Positions 1 through 9,622 are shown, numbered from the stretch's first letter. The stretch: DNA of 64,000 nt from Rubellimicrobium mesophilum DSM 19309 (GCF_000600335.2 NZ_KK088543.1:1-64000); one strand, 5' to 3'. Translations and numbers: made by a program. Notes: generated from the sequence alone by a model not told the origin.

Positions 1-1
1 C

Positions 2-451
2 GCCGGCCCCCCCCCCCCCCGCCTCTCGATCGGCGTCCCCGTCATCGCGCTCGGCGCCTCGGCCCGGACCTACTACCCCGCCGTGGGTCGCCGCCTCGGC
101 ACCGATGCCAAGGTCCCCGAGCACGCCGAGGTCGCCAACGCCGTCGGCGCCGTGGTGGGCCGCGTGGCCCTCGCCGTCGAGGGCACGGTGACGAGCCCCG
201 CCCCCGGCGTCTTCATCGCCCACCTTCCCGACGGCCCCCGGCGCTTCGCCGACCAGGGCGAGGCGCTCTCGGCCCTCTCCGACGCCCTGGACGCCGAGGC
301 CACCGCCCGCGCCCAGGCCGCCGGCGCCGCGGAGGTGGAGCTTCACCGGACCTCCGACCGGCGCGAGGCCGAGGTCGAGGGGAGCCCGATGTTCGTCGAG
401 GCCCGCCTCCGCGTCACCGCGCAAGGACGGGCCCGCCTCGCCACTCAGTGA
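2..451 (+). CDS. Hydantoinase/oxoprolinase family protein, C-terminal part (partial)
   Basis: The reading frame is open from the window edge, so only the C-terminal end is present. The segment PVIALGASARTYYPAVG followed by PEHAEVANAVGAVVGRV is typical of the end of hydantoinase A/oxoprolinase family proteins, which hydrolyse cyclic amides with ATP. A run of 14 C at positions 7-20 encodes an unexpected proline stretch just before the conserved block and may be a sequencing or assembly fault. The stop overlaps the end of the convergent YdeI-like gene by 7 bases. A complete hyuA/hyuB pair lies at 51-55 kb, so this is a second paralogue. The family is clear; the substrate cannot be told from this fragment. 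Confidence 0.8.
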   Translation, partial: AGPPPPRLSIGVPVIALGASARTYYPAVGRRLGTDAKVPEHAEVANAVGAVVGRVALAVEGTVTSPAPGVFIAHLPDGPRRFADQGEALSALSDALDAEATARAQAAGAAEVELHRTSDRREAEVEGSPMFVEARLRVTAQGRARLATQ

Positions 452-1008
452 AACCGCCCGCCGGCCTCCAGCGTGGCGAGGAGGGCAGCCATCCGCTTGG
501 CCCGCGTCTCGGGCCGCTTCGCCGTGTGGAGCCGGTAGTAGATCGCATAGAGGTTCTGGCGGTTGAGCCCCTCGAATGTCGCCTTCGCGGCGGGCCGCGT
601 CTCCAGCGCCGCCAGGAAGTCCTCCGGGATCACGAGGCCCGAAGGCCCCGCATAGGCCGCGTCCCATCGCCCGTCCGCCCGGGCGGCCTCGACCTCCCGC
701 AGCCCCGCCTCGGCCATCTCCCCCGTCGCGATCAGCCGCTCCGCGTGGCCCCGGTTCCGCTCCGACCACGCGGACCCCTTGCGGCGCGGCGTCAGCCTCT
801 GCACCCAGGCCTCCGGCCCGGCGCCCTTCTTGACCCCGTCGATCCAGCCCACCCGGATGGCCTCGACCACGCAATCCTCCCAGGTGACGGAGGCCACGCC
901 CGATCCCGCCTTGGCGATCCGCACCAGCAGCTCCCGCGCCGTGCCGTGATGCGCCTCGAGCCAGGCCCGCAAGCCCGCGCGGTCGGCGAAGGCGATGGCA
1001 TCGTCCAT
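445..1008 (-). CDS. YdeI/OmpD-associated (OmdA) family protein
   Basis: A 187-residue protein of the YdeI/OmdA type. It has the N-terminal block with WEDCVVEAIRVGWIDGV and the C-terminal PEDFLAALE repeat followed by a basic tail rich in Lys/Arg (KRPETRAKRMAALL). Members are small cytoplasmic proteins without an agreed biochemical function. An open frame continues 64 codons further upstream, but the ATG at 1008 is preceded by AAGGGG at a suitable distance and gives the usual family length, so that start was chosen. It is divergent from galE, with about 80 bases between the starts. Confidence 0.8.
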   Translation of the reverse strand: MDDAIAFADRAGLRAWLEAHHGTARELLVRIAKAGSGVASVTWEDCVVEAIRVGWIDGVKKGAGPEAWVQRLTPRRKGSAWSERNRGHAERLIATGEMAEAGLREVEAARADGRWDAAYAGPSGLVIPEDFLAALETRPAAKATFEGLNRQNLYAIYYRLHTAKRPETRAKRMAALLATLEAGGRFH

Positions 1009-1088
1009 CCGGAAACCCCTTGCGTCCCTCGTCCTCCGCATGACACCTCGGAAGCGAAGGCAGGGCAACCACGAAGGAACGGTCGGGC

Positions 1089-2111
1089 ATGAAGGTGCTG
1101 GTGACGGGCGGCGCGGGTTACATCGGGACCCATACGTTGGTGGAGCTTCTGGGCCAGGGGCACGAGGCGCTGGTGGTGGACAGCTTCGCCAACAGCTCAT
1201 CCAAGGCGCTGGACCGCGTGCGCGAGCTCACCAACGGCCATTTCGAGCTGGCGGAGTGCGACATCCGCGACACCGCCCGCCTGACCGAGGCCGTCGCGCG
1301 CTACCGCCCCGATGCCGTGATCCACTTCGCCGGCCTCAAGTCCGTGGGCGAGAGCGCGAAGAACGCCGTGGACTACTACGACGTCAACGTCGCCGGCACC
1401 GTCGCGCTCCTGCGCGCCATGGAGGCCTCGGGCTGCGGCCGAATCATCTTCTCCTCCTCCGCCACCGTCTACGGCGAGCCCCGGTATCTCCCCTTCGACG
1501 AGGACCATCCCCTCTCGCCCAACAACGTCTACGGCCAGACCAAGGCCACGGCCGAGCGGCTCCTGACCGACTGGGCCTCGCAGGGCGAGGGGCGCACCGC
1601 CGTGCTGCTGCGCTACTTCAACCCGGTGGGCGCCCACGCCTCGGGCCGCATGGGCGAGGACCCGAGGGGCGTGCCCGAGAACCTCATGCCCTTCCTCGCC
1701 CAGGTCGCCGCCGGCCGTCGCGAGGCGCTCCGCATCTGGGGCGACGACTACCCGACCCCCGATGGCACCGGCATCCGCGACTACATCCACGTGACCGACC
1801 TCGCCCGCGCCCATGTCGCCGCCCTGGACAAGGCCGCCACCGCCGCCGGCACGCTGGTCTACAACCTCGGCACCGGCCGGGGCGTGTCGGTCAAGGAGAT
1901 GCTCGCCGCCTTCGAGCGGGCCGTGGGCCGCAAGCTCCCCGCCGAGGTCCATCCACGCCGCCCCGGCGACATCGCCGAATCGCGCGCGAGCTGCGACAAG
2001 GCCAACCGGGAGCTCGGCTGGCGGGCCGAGCTCGGCCTCGACGACATGGTCAGGAGCCTCTGGGCCTGGCAGTCCGCCAATCCCTGGGGCTACGAGGCGC
2101 CGCCCCGATAG
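1089..2111 (+). CDS. galE: UDP-glucose 4-epimerase
   Basis: A 340-residue extended short-chain dehydrogenase/reductase. The NAD-binding glycine motif GGAGYIG is at residues 7-13, the catalytic serine lies in FSSSATVYGE (about 123-124), and the YxxxK pair is Y148/K152 in NNVYGQTK. YFNPVGAH and GIRDYIHVTDLA are hallmark GalE segments. The enzyme interconverts UDP-glucose and UDP-galactose, supplying galactose residues for cell-surface polysaccharide. It converges on the sugar-phosphate transferase gene, which fits a joint role in exopolysaccharide. Length is normal and the start is the only sensible ATG. Confidence 0.96.
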   Translation: MKVLVTGGAGYIGTHTLVELLGQGHEALVVDSFANSSSKALDRVRELTNGHFELAECDIRDTARLTEAVARYRPDAVIHFAGLKSVGESAKNAVDYYDVNVAGTVALLRAMEASGCGRIIFSSSATVYGEPRYLPFDEDHPLSPNNVYGQTKATAERLLTDWASQGEGRTAVLLRYFNPVGAHASGRMGEDPRGVPENLMPFLAQVAAGRREALRIWGDDYPTPDGTGIRDYIHVTDLARAHVAALDKAATAAGTLVYNLGTGRGVSVKEMLAAFERAVGRKLPAEVHPRRPGDIAESRASCDKANRELGWRAELGLDDMVRSLWAWQSANPWGYEAPPR

Positions 2112-2148
2112 GGGCCGCCGGCCCCAAGCCGGCCCGCGCCGGGCGCCC

Positions 2149-3003
2149 TCACTCGGCGGGCTGGGATTTCGCCTGGCGGACGATCGTGCGGGCCTCGGCC
2201 CGCGCCATGGCGTTCCGCCGCGCGCCCTTGCGGGCGACGATGCGGGGACCGGTGAAGAAGGGGTTGCGGCGCGGCAGGCGCCAGAAGGGCTTCCGGGCGG
2301 TCTGGATGACCAAGACGATGTCCATCCACAGCGTCCGGCGCGCCTGGTAGATCAGGTCGAGCCGCGCCTTGCGGGGCACGCAGCGGCGGCGATAGACGGC
2401 CTCGGTCTCCTCCGCCGTCCGGCAGGGGGCGAGGAGCCGCTCCTCGTGCTCGTGGAAGCGCAGCGTCGCGAGGCCGGTGACGCCCGGGCGGCACTGGAGC
2501 ACGCGGTTGTAGATCTCCGGGTAGGCCTCGACGTAGGAGCGCATCGGCGGGCGCGGGCCCACCAGGCTCATGTGGCCCAGGAGGACGTTGGCGAGCTGCG
2601 GCAGCTCGTCCGCGCGGGTGCGCCGCAGGATCCGGTGCAGGGGCGAGATGGCGCGGGCCTTGTCGCCCCCCGTGACGCCGCCCACCGCGTCGGTGCCGAC
2701 GCGCATGGTGCGGAACTTGACCTGCTTGAACGACCGCGTGGGCGAGCACATCCGCTCGCCCAGATAGAAGATCGGCCGCCCCTCGACGATCAGCAGCACC
2801 AGCGTCAGCCCCAGCAGCACCGGCCAGAGCAGGGCCACGAGAAGCAGGGCGATCGTGACGTCGAAGAGCCGCTTGCTGAGTGGCATCGGAGGCAGGGACC
2901 CCCTCCGGCTGGACAGCCGTCCCCGGCCCCTGGTCGGCAGGGATCGTGCTGCATCCGGACCCGGGCCCGGAAAGGATGCCGCGGTGGGGTCGAGGTTCGT
3001 CAT
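2149..3003 (-). CDS. Sugar transferase (undecaprenyl-phosphate glycosyl-1-phosphate transferase type)
   Basis: Bacterial sugar transferase (PF02397 type) that would load the first sugar phosphate onto undecaprenyl phosphate in exopolysaccharide synthesis. It has the single hydrophobic helix after KRLFDV, the membrane-proximal VKFRTM segment, and the catalytic signature RADELPQLANVLLGHMSLVGPRP split across residues 155-180. The C-terminal 100 residues are basic and longer than in minimal family members. The first 40 residues look disordered, so a start at 2886 (MPLSKRLFDV) is an alternative; neither start has a strong ribosome binding site. It converges with galE, separated by 37 bases containing a GC hairpin. 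Confidence 0.9.
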   Translation of the reverse strand: MTNLDPTAASFPGPGPDAARSLPTRGRGRLSSRRGSLPPMPLSKRLFDVTIALLLVALLWPVLLGLTLVLLIVEGRPIFYLGERMCSPTRSFKQVKFRTMRVGTDAVGGVTGGDKARAISPLHRILRRTRADELPQLANVLLGHMSLVGPRPPMRSYVEAYPEIYNRVLQCRPGVTGLATLRFHEHEERLLAPCRTAEETEAVYRRRCVPRKARLDLIYQARRTLWMDIVLVIQTARKPFWRLPRRNPFFTGPRIVARKGARRNAMARAEARTIVRQAKSQPAE

Positions 3004-3341
3004 GGCCAATGGTGTAGGGCCTTCACGCGATCGGGATCAAGCCAAGGAAATTCCGTGCCCTCCGCACCGAAGCTCCACTCCGGCGGACCCCCGCCGACGC
3101 GCCGCATGGCCGGCGCCTTGTTTGCTGGCCTTTGCGGCCGGATCGTGGCGGCGGGCCTTCCCCGGGGCGTGGCGGCGCGGCCACAGTCCGGCCGGGGCCG
3201 GCGCGCCGTCCCTTTCCCGGCCACCGGCCCGCGCCATCGTCCCGGACTCCCGCCTCGCGACCCCTGGCGGAGCGCGCCGGCCCAAGGCAGGATGCCGCCC
3301 GAAGGGCGCGTCCGGCGCCGCAACCGAGGGAGGGGACCCGA

Positions 3342-3713
3342 GTGGCCACCGACTACGATCCCGGCAACGTCTTCGCCCGCATCCTGCGCGGGGAGATCCC
3401 GAACAGGACCGTCTTCGAGAACGAGCACGCGCTCGCCTTCCACGACGTCCGCCCGCAGGCGCCCGTCCATGTCCTCGTGATCCCCAAGGGCGCCTACCTG
3501 GACCTCTCCGACTTCGCCGCCAACGCCACCGCCGTCGAGCAGGCGGGCTTCCTCGCCGCCGTGGCCGAGGTGAGCCGCATCGCGGGCATCGAGAACGGGT
3601 TTCGCGCCATCGCCAACGCCGGGCCGGACAGCCATCAGGAGGTGCCCCACTTCCACGTCCATATTCTCGGCGGCCGCCCGCTCGGCCCCATGCTCACCCG
3701 CACGGGGGCCTGA
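3342..3713 (+). CDS. HIT family protein (HinT-like)
   Basis: A 123-residue histidine-triad protein. The N-terminal IFARILRGEIP-like segment is followed by FHDVRPQAPVHVLVIPK, and the triad HFHVH places histidines at 103, 105 and 107. These proteins hydrolyse nucleoside phosphoramidates and aminoacyl adenylates in the cytosol. The frame is open well upstream, but GTG at 3342 directly follows GAGGGAGGGGA, a strong binding site, and yields the family length. The stop is one base before the next gene, so the two are probably cotranscribed. Confidence 0.92.
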   Translation: MATDYDPGNVFARILRGEIPNRTVFENEHALAFHDVRPQAPVHVLVIPKGAYLDLSDFAANATAVEQAGFLAAVAEVSRIAGIENGFRAIANAGPDSHQEVPHFHVHILGGRPLGPMLTRTGA

Positions 3714-3714
3714 C

Positions 3715-4128
3715 ATGACCCGCGCGCTCCTGCTCGCGGTCGCGCTCGTCCCCGCCGGCGCCGCGGCCGACACCCTGACCTTCTTCCGCACGCCCTCCGA
3801 CAACATCCACTGCATGGGCGTGCAGGGCGCGGACGGCACCTTCGTGGACTGCGAGATCCTCCAGCGGAATGACTCCCGGCCGCTCATGCCACGGCCCGCC
3901 GACTGCGACCTCGAATGGGGCGACCGCTTCACGGTCTCCTCCACCGGGCCGGCCGGGCTGGGCTGCCATGGCGACACCGTGCGGGACCCGAACGGCGCCG
4001 TGCTGCCCTACGGCCAGGCCGTCCGCTTCGGCCCCATCGCCTGCTCCGTGACCGAGCAGGGCCTCACCTGCCAGAACGCCTCCGGCCATGGCTTCTTCCT
4101 CTCCCGCGCGGCGCAGCAGCTCTTCTGA
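3715..4128 (+). CDS. Secreted small protein, DUF6636-like
   Basis: A 137-residue protein with a clear signal peptide (MTRALLLAVALVPAGAAAD) and a mature part that begins FFRTPSDNIHC, the pattern of DUF6636 proteins. It has six cysteines spaced as in an extracytoplasmic disulfide-bonded domain, and a GQAVRFGPIACSV segment near the C-terminus. The function is unknown. It begins two bases after the HIT gene stop and is followed by the YciI gene 7 bases later, so the three form an operon. The DUF number is from memory and should be confirmed. Confidence 0.8.
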   Translation: MTRALLLAVALVPAGAAADTLTFFRTPSDNIHCMGVQGADGTFVDCEILQRNDSRPLMPRPADCDLEWGDRFTVSSTGPAGLGCHGDTVRDPNGAVLPYGQAVRFGPIACSVTEQGLTCQNASGHGFFLSRAAQQLF

Positions 4129-4135
4129 GGGACCG

Positions 4136-4432
4136 ATGCCCACCTACGCCTACCGCATCCTGCCGCCCCGCGCGGACTTCGTGGCCACCATCCAGCCGCA
4201 GGAGATGGCCCTCATGGGCCGCCACTTCGAGCACCTCCAGAAGCTCCACGCACAGGGGATCGTCCGCTACGTCGGCCGGGCCGAGAACGGCGACTACGGC
4301 TTCTGCGTCTTCGATGCGGCCGACGAGGCCCAGGCCCGCGCCTTGGCCGAGTCCGACCCCTCGGTGGCCGAGGGCCTGATGCGGCTGGAGCTCCACCCCT
4401 TCAAGGTGGTCTTCGACGCCCCGGCCCCCTGA
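4136..4432 (+). CDS. YciI family protein
   Basis: A 98-residue protein of the YCII-related ferredoxin-like fold. [24 protein letters not shown] near the N-terminus carries the conserved histidine region, and [17 protein letters not shown] is the conserved C-terminal end. Members are small cytoplasmic proteins, some with dehalogenase-like or monooxygenase-like roles, mostly uncharacterised. The ATG at 4136 follows TGAGGGACC and is preferred to an open upstream extension. It is the last gene of the HIT-DUF6636-YciI set. Confidence 0.88.
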   Translation: MPTYAYRILPPRADFVATIQPQEMALMGRHFEHLQKLHAQGIVRYVGRAENGDYGFCVFDAADEAQARALAESDPSVAEGLMRLELHPFKVVFDAPAP

Positions 4433-4503
4433 CGCCCCCGTCCTTCCCCCCGCCGCCGCGCTGGGCTAAGACCCCACCGATCGCCGAACCAGGGAGTCCG
4501 CCC

Positions 4504-4803
4504 ATGTCCACCCAGATCATGCTCCGCCGCGTGGACCACCCCGCGCCCGACGGCCTCCCGCCGCCCGAGGTCAAGGTCGTGACCGCCTGGCGGGTGAGCT
4601 GCGACGGCGGCGAGGGCGCGCTTGGCCATCCCCGCGTCTGGCTCTCGATCCCGCACGAGGAGGGCTTCGTGGACTGCGGCTACTGCGACGCCCGCTTCGT
4701 CCACGAGGACTTCCAGCGCGCGCATCCGGCGACCCCCGGCCTCGCCGACCACGCGCAGCCCGCCGACCTCTCGGGCGAGGTGCGCGGCCCGCAGCCGGGT
4801 TGA
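4504..4803 (+). CDS. Zinc-finger (CHCC-type) domain protein
   Basis: A 99-residue protein. Its centre holds a Cys-His-Cys-Cys pattern: VSCDGG, then GHPRVWL, then [10 protein letters not shown], matching the zf-CHCC family related to the NDUFS6 subunit of complex I. Zinc binding is therefore likely. Upstream is GGGAG at 8-9 bases. Bacterial members are common in alphaproteobacteria; a role in complex I assembly is proposed for the eukaryotic relatives but is only an inference here. Confidence 0.88.
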   Translation: MSTQIMLRRVDHPAPDGLPPPEVKVVTAWRVSCDGGEGALGHPRVWLSIPHEEGFVDCGYCDARFVHEDFQRAHPATPGLADHAQPADLSGEVRGPQPG

Positions 4804-4837
4804 GGGCAGGGGGCCGGACCGGCCCCTGAAGGATGCG

Positions 4838-5173
4838 TCAGGCCTGACCGGCCGAGCGGAACTGACCCGAGGACGCCTGCGCCTTCTCCAGCGCTCCCTT
4901 CATGTCGGCGGAGCTCAGCGCGATCGTGCTCTTGAGGTCCGACACGCCGCCGCCCGCCGCGGCGACGGCCATCGTCCCCATGTAGGACGGAAGGTCGATC
5001 TCGCCCTCCGAGACGATCAGGAAGTCGTATTCCCCGAGCGTGACGTAATAGGCGACCATGCGCCCGCCCGCCCGCTCGATCAGGCCCCGGACCTGCTCGG
5101 CGCGGTCCTCCGGCTTCGCCACCATGCCCTTCATGGCGGTCTGCGTGAATCGGCCCTGCGTGATGAAGATCAT
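4838..5173 (-). CDS. GYD domain protein
   Basis: A 111-residue protein with the GYD-domain layout: N-terminal ITQGRFTQTAMKGM, central RAGGRMVAYYVTLGEYDFLIVSEGE, and a C-terminal helix. The usual GYD triplet is EYD here, which is common. These are small dimeric alpha/beta-barrel proteins of unknown role. It is divergent from polA, with about 175 bases between the starts. Confidence 0.88.
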   Translation of the reverse strand: MIFITQGRFTQTAMKGMVAKPEDRAEQVRGLIERAGGRMVAYYVTLGEYDFLIVSEGEIDLPSYMGTMAVAAAGGGVSDLKSTIALSSADMKGALEKAQASSGQFRSAGQA

Positions 5174-5349
5174 GTCCCGTCCCTCCCTGGACCGGAGCGC
5201 GCGGCCCCTATGGCCCAGGCCGCGTGGCGATCATACCACAGATGCGTGCTTCTCACGACACGGTCCGCCGGGCGCCGATCCCCCGCGTTCCGCTGGAACC
5301 GGGGCGCGCCCCGTGGCATGAGGGGGAACGGAACAAACGGGGGACGGCG

Positions 5350-8155
5350 ATGACGTTTGGCAAGGGGTGCCACCTGCACCTGATCGACGGCTCGGCCTTC
5401 ATCTTCCGGGCCTACCACGCGCTGCCGCCGCTCACGCGCAAGTCCGACGGCCTGCCCGTGGGCGCCGTCGCGGGCTTCTGCAACATGCTGCTCCGCTACG
5501 TGGAGAACAACACCGGCCCCGACGCCGCGACCCACGTCGCGGTGATCTTCGACTACTCGTCCAAGTCCTTCCGGAACGAGCTCTACGACCAGTACAAGGC
5601 CCACCGCCCCCCGCCGCCCGAGGAGCTGGTCCCCCAGTTCCCGCTGACGCGCGAGGCGACGCGCGCCTTCGGCATCTCCTGCCACGAGATCCAGGGCTTC
5701 GAGGCCGACGACATCATCGCGACCCTCACCTGCAAGGCGCGCGAGGCCGGGGGCCGCGTCACGATCGTCTCCTCCGACAAGGACCTGATGCAGCTCGTGG
5801 GCGGGGGGTCGAGATGCTCGACCCCATGAAGAACAAGCGCATCGACCGCGAGGGCGTGCTGGAGAAGTTCGGCGTCTACCCCGAGCGGGTGGTGGACGTG
5901 CAGGCCCTCATGGGCGACGCGGTGGACAACGTCCCCGGCGCCCCCGGCATCGGCGCCAAGACGGCGGCGCAACTGATCCAGGAATATGGCGACCTCGACA
6001 CGCTCCTCGCCCGCGCGCCCGAGATCAAGCAGCAGAAGCGCCGCGAGACCCTGATCGAGCACGCCGACCAGATCCGCCTCTCGCGGACCCTCGTCCAGCT
6101 CTCCTGCGACATGCCGCTCGACTTCGACCTCGACTCGCTCGAGGCCCGCGACCCGAACCCCGACGAGCTGCTGGGCTTCCTCGCCCGGATGGAGTTCCGC
6201 ACCCTCTCCAAGAAGCTCGCCCAGCGCCTCGGCCGCGAGGCCCCAATCATCACCGAGGACGCGGGCCAGATGCGGCAGGACCTGCCTCCCGTCGAGGAAC
6301 AGGCCCTCCCCCCATCGACCGCGCTGGCTACGAGACCGTCCGCACCCGCGACCAGCTCGACGCCTGGATCGCCCGCATCCGCGAGGCCGGGCACGTCGCC
6401 GTGGACACCGAGACCACCTCGCTCAACGAGATGGTGGCGGAACTGGCCGGCATCTCCCTCGCCACCGCCCCCAACGTCGCCTGCTACATCCCCGTGGGTC
6501 ACAAGTCCTCGCCCACCGCCGACCTCTTCGGCGGCGACGCCCTCGCGGCGGACCAGTTGCCCTTGCAGGAGGTGCTGGACGCGCTGAAGCCGGTCCTGGA
6601 GGCCGACGACATCCAGAAGATCGGCCAGAACATCAAGTACGACTGGAAGGTCCTCGCCCGCCACGGGATCGAGGTCGCGCCCTTCGACGACACCATGCTG
6701 ATGAGCTACGCCCTCCACGGGGGCCTGCACAACCACGGCATGGACGAGCTCTCCGAGCGCTACCTCGGCCACGTCCCCATCCCGATCAAGGAGCTGATCG
6801 GCACCGGCAAGTCCCAGGTCACTTTCGACCGCGTCCCCATCGAGCGGGCGACCCCCTACGCCGCCGAGGACGCGGACGTGACGCTCCGCCTCTGGCTGAC
6901 CTTCCGCCCGCGCCTCCATCAGGTGAAGGTCACGACCGTCTACGAGACGCTGGAGCGTCCCATGGTCCCCGTCCTCGCCCACATGGAGATGGCCGGGGTC
7001 AAGGTCGACCGCGACACCCTCTCGCGGATGTCCGGCGCCTTCGCGCAGAAGATGGCCGCCCTGGAGGCCGAGGTGCAGGAGATGGCGGGCCGCCCCTTCA
7101 ACCTCGGCTCTCCCAAGCAACTGGGCGAGCTCCTCTTCGACGAGATGAAGCTCCCCGGCGGGGTCAAGGGCAAGACCGGCGCCTACGGCACCGACGTGAA
7201 CGTGCTGGAGGACCTCGCCACCGAGCATCCGCTGCCCGGCAAGGTCCTCGACTGGCGGCAGGTGTCGAAGCTGAAAAGCACCTACACCGACGCCCTCCAG
7301 AACGCGATCAACGCCGAGACGGGCCGCGTCCACACGTCCTACTCCATCGCCGGGGCGAACACCGGGCGGCTGGCGTCCACCGACCCCAACCTCCAGAACA
7401 TCCCCGTCCGCACCGAGGAGGGCCGCCGCATCCGCGAGGCCTTCGTCGCCCCGGAGGGCAAGGTCCTCGTCTCGCTCGACTACTCGCAGATCGAGCTGCG
7501 CCTCCTCGCCCACATGGCCGACCTGCCGGAGCTGAAGGAGGCCTTCCGCGAGGGTCAGGACATCCACGCCATCACGGCGTCGGAGATGTTCGGCGTCCCC
7601 CTCGACCAGATGACCTCGGAGCTGCGCCGCCGCGCCAAGGCGATCAACTTCGGCATCATCTACGGCATCAGCGGCTTCGGCCTCGCCCGCAACCTCCGCA
7701 TCCCCAAGGACCAGGCGCAGCAGTTCATCGACCGCTACTTCGTCAAGTTCCCGGGCATCAAGGCCTACATGGACAGCGTGATCCAGGGCGCCAAGCAGCG
7801 CGGCTACGTCCAGACCCTCTTCGGCCGCAGGATCCACACGCCCGAGATCAACGCCAAGGGCCCCGGCGCCGCCTTTGCCCGCCGCGCCGCGATCAATGCC
7901 CCGATCCAGGGCACCGCCGCCGACATCATCCGCCGCGCCATGATCCGCATGGACCCCGCCATCGAGGGGCTGCCCGCGAAGATGCTCCTCCAGGTCCACG
8001 ACGAGTTGCTGTTCGAGGTGGAGCGTGGCGCCGAGGAGGAGCTGATCGCCCGGGCGCGCAAGGTGATGGTGGCCGCGCCCGATCCGGCGGTGAAGCTGAA
8101 CGTGCCGTTGGTGGTGGAGGCGGGGTGCGGGCGGACCTGGGCGGAGGCGCACTAG
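5350..8155 (+). CDS. polA: DNA polymerase I (two apparent frameshifts in this sequence)
   Basis: The gene encodes the 5'-3' nuclease, 3'-5' exonuclease and polymerase domains in order. The nuclease starts with HLHLIDGSAFIFRAYHALPP and contains GDAVDNVPGAPGIGAKTA. The exonuclease carries VAVDTETTSLNEM, and the polymerase ends with DYSQIELRLLAH, RRRAKAINFGIIYG and LLQVHDELLFEV. Reading continuously needs one extra G in the run at 5803-5808 and one extra C in the run at 6308-6313. With both restored the length is 935 residues, normal for the family. All catalytic motifs are intact on each side of the breaks. Because polA is normally essential and both breaks sit in homopolymers, sequencing error is more likely than decay. 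GGGGGA precedes the ATG. Confidence 0.93.
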
Positions 8156-8218
8156 GGACGCCGGACCGAGGACCCGCGAACCCGTGGGTCCCGAACCTGC
8201 GAGAGGAGAGACCCTGAC

Positions 8219-8749
8219 ATGGCGAGGCTCGTCTTTGGCATGAACCAGTCGCTGGACGGCTACGTCGACCACACGGCGTTCCGGCCCGGGCCCAAGCTCT
8301 TCCGGCACTTCATCGGCCAGACCCGCGCACTGGCAGGCAGCCTCTACGGCCGCAGGATGTACGAGATCATGCGCTACTGGGATGACGACCAGCCCGACTG
8401 GGACGACGCCGACCGCGAGTTCGCGCAGGCTTGGCGCCGCCAGCCCAAATGGGTCGTATCCCGCACGCTGACCTCCGTCGGCCCCAACGCGCGCCTCGTC
8501 GCCGACGACCTCGCGACCGCGGCCCGCCGCCTGAAGGCCGAGTTCGAGGGCGATGTCGACGTGGCGGGCCCGCGCCTCGCGCAGGGCCTGACGGAGCTCG
8601 GCCTCATCGACGAGTATCGCATCTACCTGCATCCGGTCGTGCTGGGCTCCGGCACGCCGTTCTTCGCCGGCCCCCGGCCACCGCTGCGCCTCCAGGGCAG
8701 CGACCAGATGGACGAGGACGTCATCAGGCTAGCCTACCGCCCGGCTTAG
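8219..8749 (+). CDS. Dihydrofolate reductase family protein (RibD C-terminal type)
   Basis: A 176-residue protein starting MARLVFGMNQSLDGYVDH and containing GRRMYEIMRYW and YLHPVVLGSGTPFF, the pattern of the RibD C-terminal/DHFR-like reductase family often annotated YyaP/YwjB-like. It should bind NADPH and reduce a small substrate that is not known. GAGAGGAGAG precedes the ATG. The gene stands alone after polA and before a long gene-free region. Confidence 0.88.
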   Translation: MARLVFGMNQSLDGYVDHTAFRPGPKLFRHFIGQTRALAGSLYGRRMYEIMRYWDDDQPDWDDADREFAQAWRRQPKWVVSRTLTSVGPNARLVADDLATAARRLKAEFEGDVDVAGPRLAQGLTELGLIDEYRIYLHPVVLGSGTPFFAGPRPPLRLQGSDQMDEDVIRLAYRPA

Positions 8750-8866
8750 GCCTGGGCCCGGCCCGTCCGGCGACGGCTTCGCAGGGCCGAGCGCCTCCGC
8801 TCCATCATGGGATGCCTGTCCGCGCCCACCGCGTGGGCGGCCCCGATTCGCCTCGGATCCAGAATC

Positions 8867-9082
8867 GTAGGGCGCGCTTCAGCGCACCATGCAACGCCTC
8901 AACCCGCCTCCCCGTCCTTTCCCCGCAGGGTGGGGCTCCACCCCACCATCCGACGCCTCCGCCGGCCAGAACGCATCTCACCCACGTAAGGCGGGCTTCA
9001 GCCCGCCATCTCCGGCCCGAGACGGTGGTGATTCGTCCAGCCTCGTGTGGCGGGCCGAAGCCCCCCTACGGGCGACGCAACA
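8867..9082. repeat. Array of four imperfect palindromic (REP-like) repeats, about 59-base period
   Basis: Four hairpin units start at 8867, 8925, 8986 and 9045, a spacing of 58, 61 and 59 bases. Each has a GC stem around a short TTCA, TCCA or CGAA turn, for example GGCGGGCTTCAGCCCGCC at 8990-9007, and units 1, 2 and 4 are followed by a GACGC- or CAACGC-like tail. Between them lie about 30 bases of unrelated sequence. The units are too degenerate for a CRISPR array and look like repetitive extragenic palindromes. Confidence 0.75.
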
Positions 9083-9622
9083 CCCCGGGCTGAGATATTT
9101 CCACACCCGACCAGCCTCTTACCCCCAAGGTGTTGCGTTCCCCCGCCCCCCATCGAACGCCCCGTTCACCATTCGTTAACTCCGCTCCCGCACCCTCCTC
9201 CCCATCGAGATCAGGAGCGGCACCCCTGCCGCCCGCGCCTCCCGCCCCAGACCACCCGCCAGGGTGCAGGCCGGAGGAGGACGGGGCAGGGGTCCGGGAA
9301 GCGCCGCTCCCCCGCGCGAAGGGCCGTTGGACGGCTGGCCCCCCGCGTCGAGGCTCGGGACCACAATCATCCGTCCATGTCCGGGGCACCCCAAGGAGTG
9401 AGAGGCTTCACGGACGAGAGCTCTTTGAAAGGTGGGCGCGGGCCCCCCACCTCCTGGGAGGCGCCATGGGCCGCGCCGCAAAGACCCAGCCGCTTGCAGG
9501 CCGAAGCCTGCCCCCACCCGTGCCGGCTTGGCCGTCGGACGAGGTGGCCCCCGGGCACGACGGGCGGCGTGGCTTTCCACGCGCCTTCCGTAACGACCCG
9601 GGACCCTTTCTCCATGCGAAAA

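Noticed and set aside
5876-8632. A 918-codon minus-strand frame opposite polA
   Set aside because: It has no recognisable domain, and polA on the other strand is unambiguous.
8867-9082. CRISPR array
   Set aside because: Repeats are degenerate and palindromic, only four units exist, and no cas gene is present.
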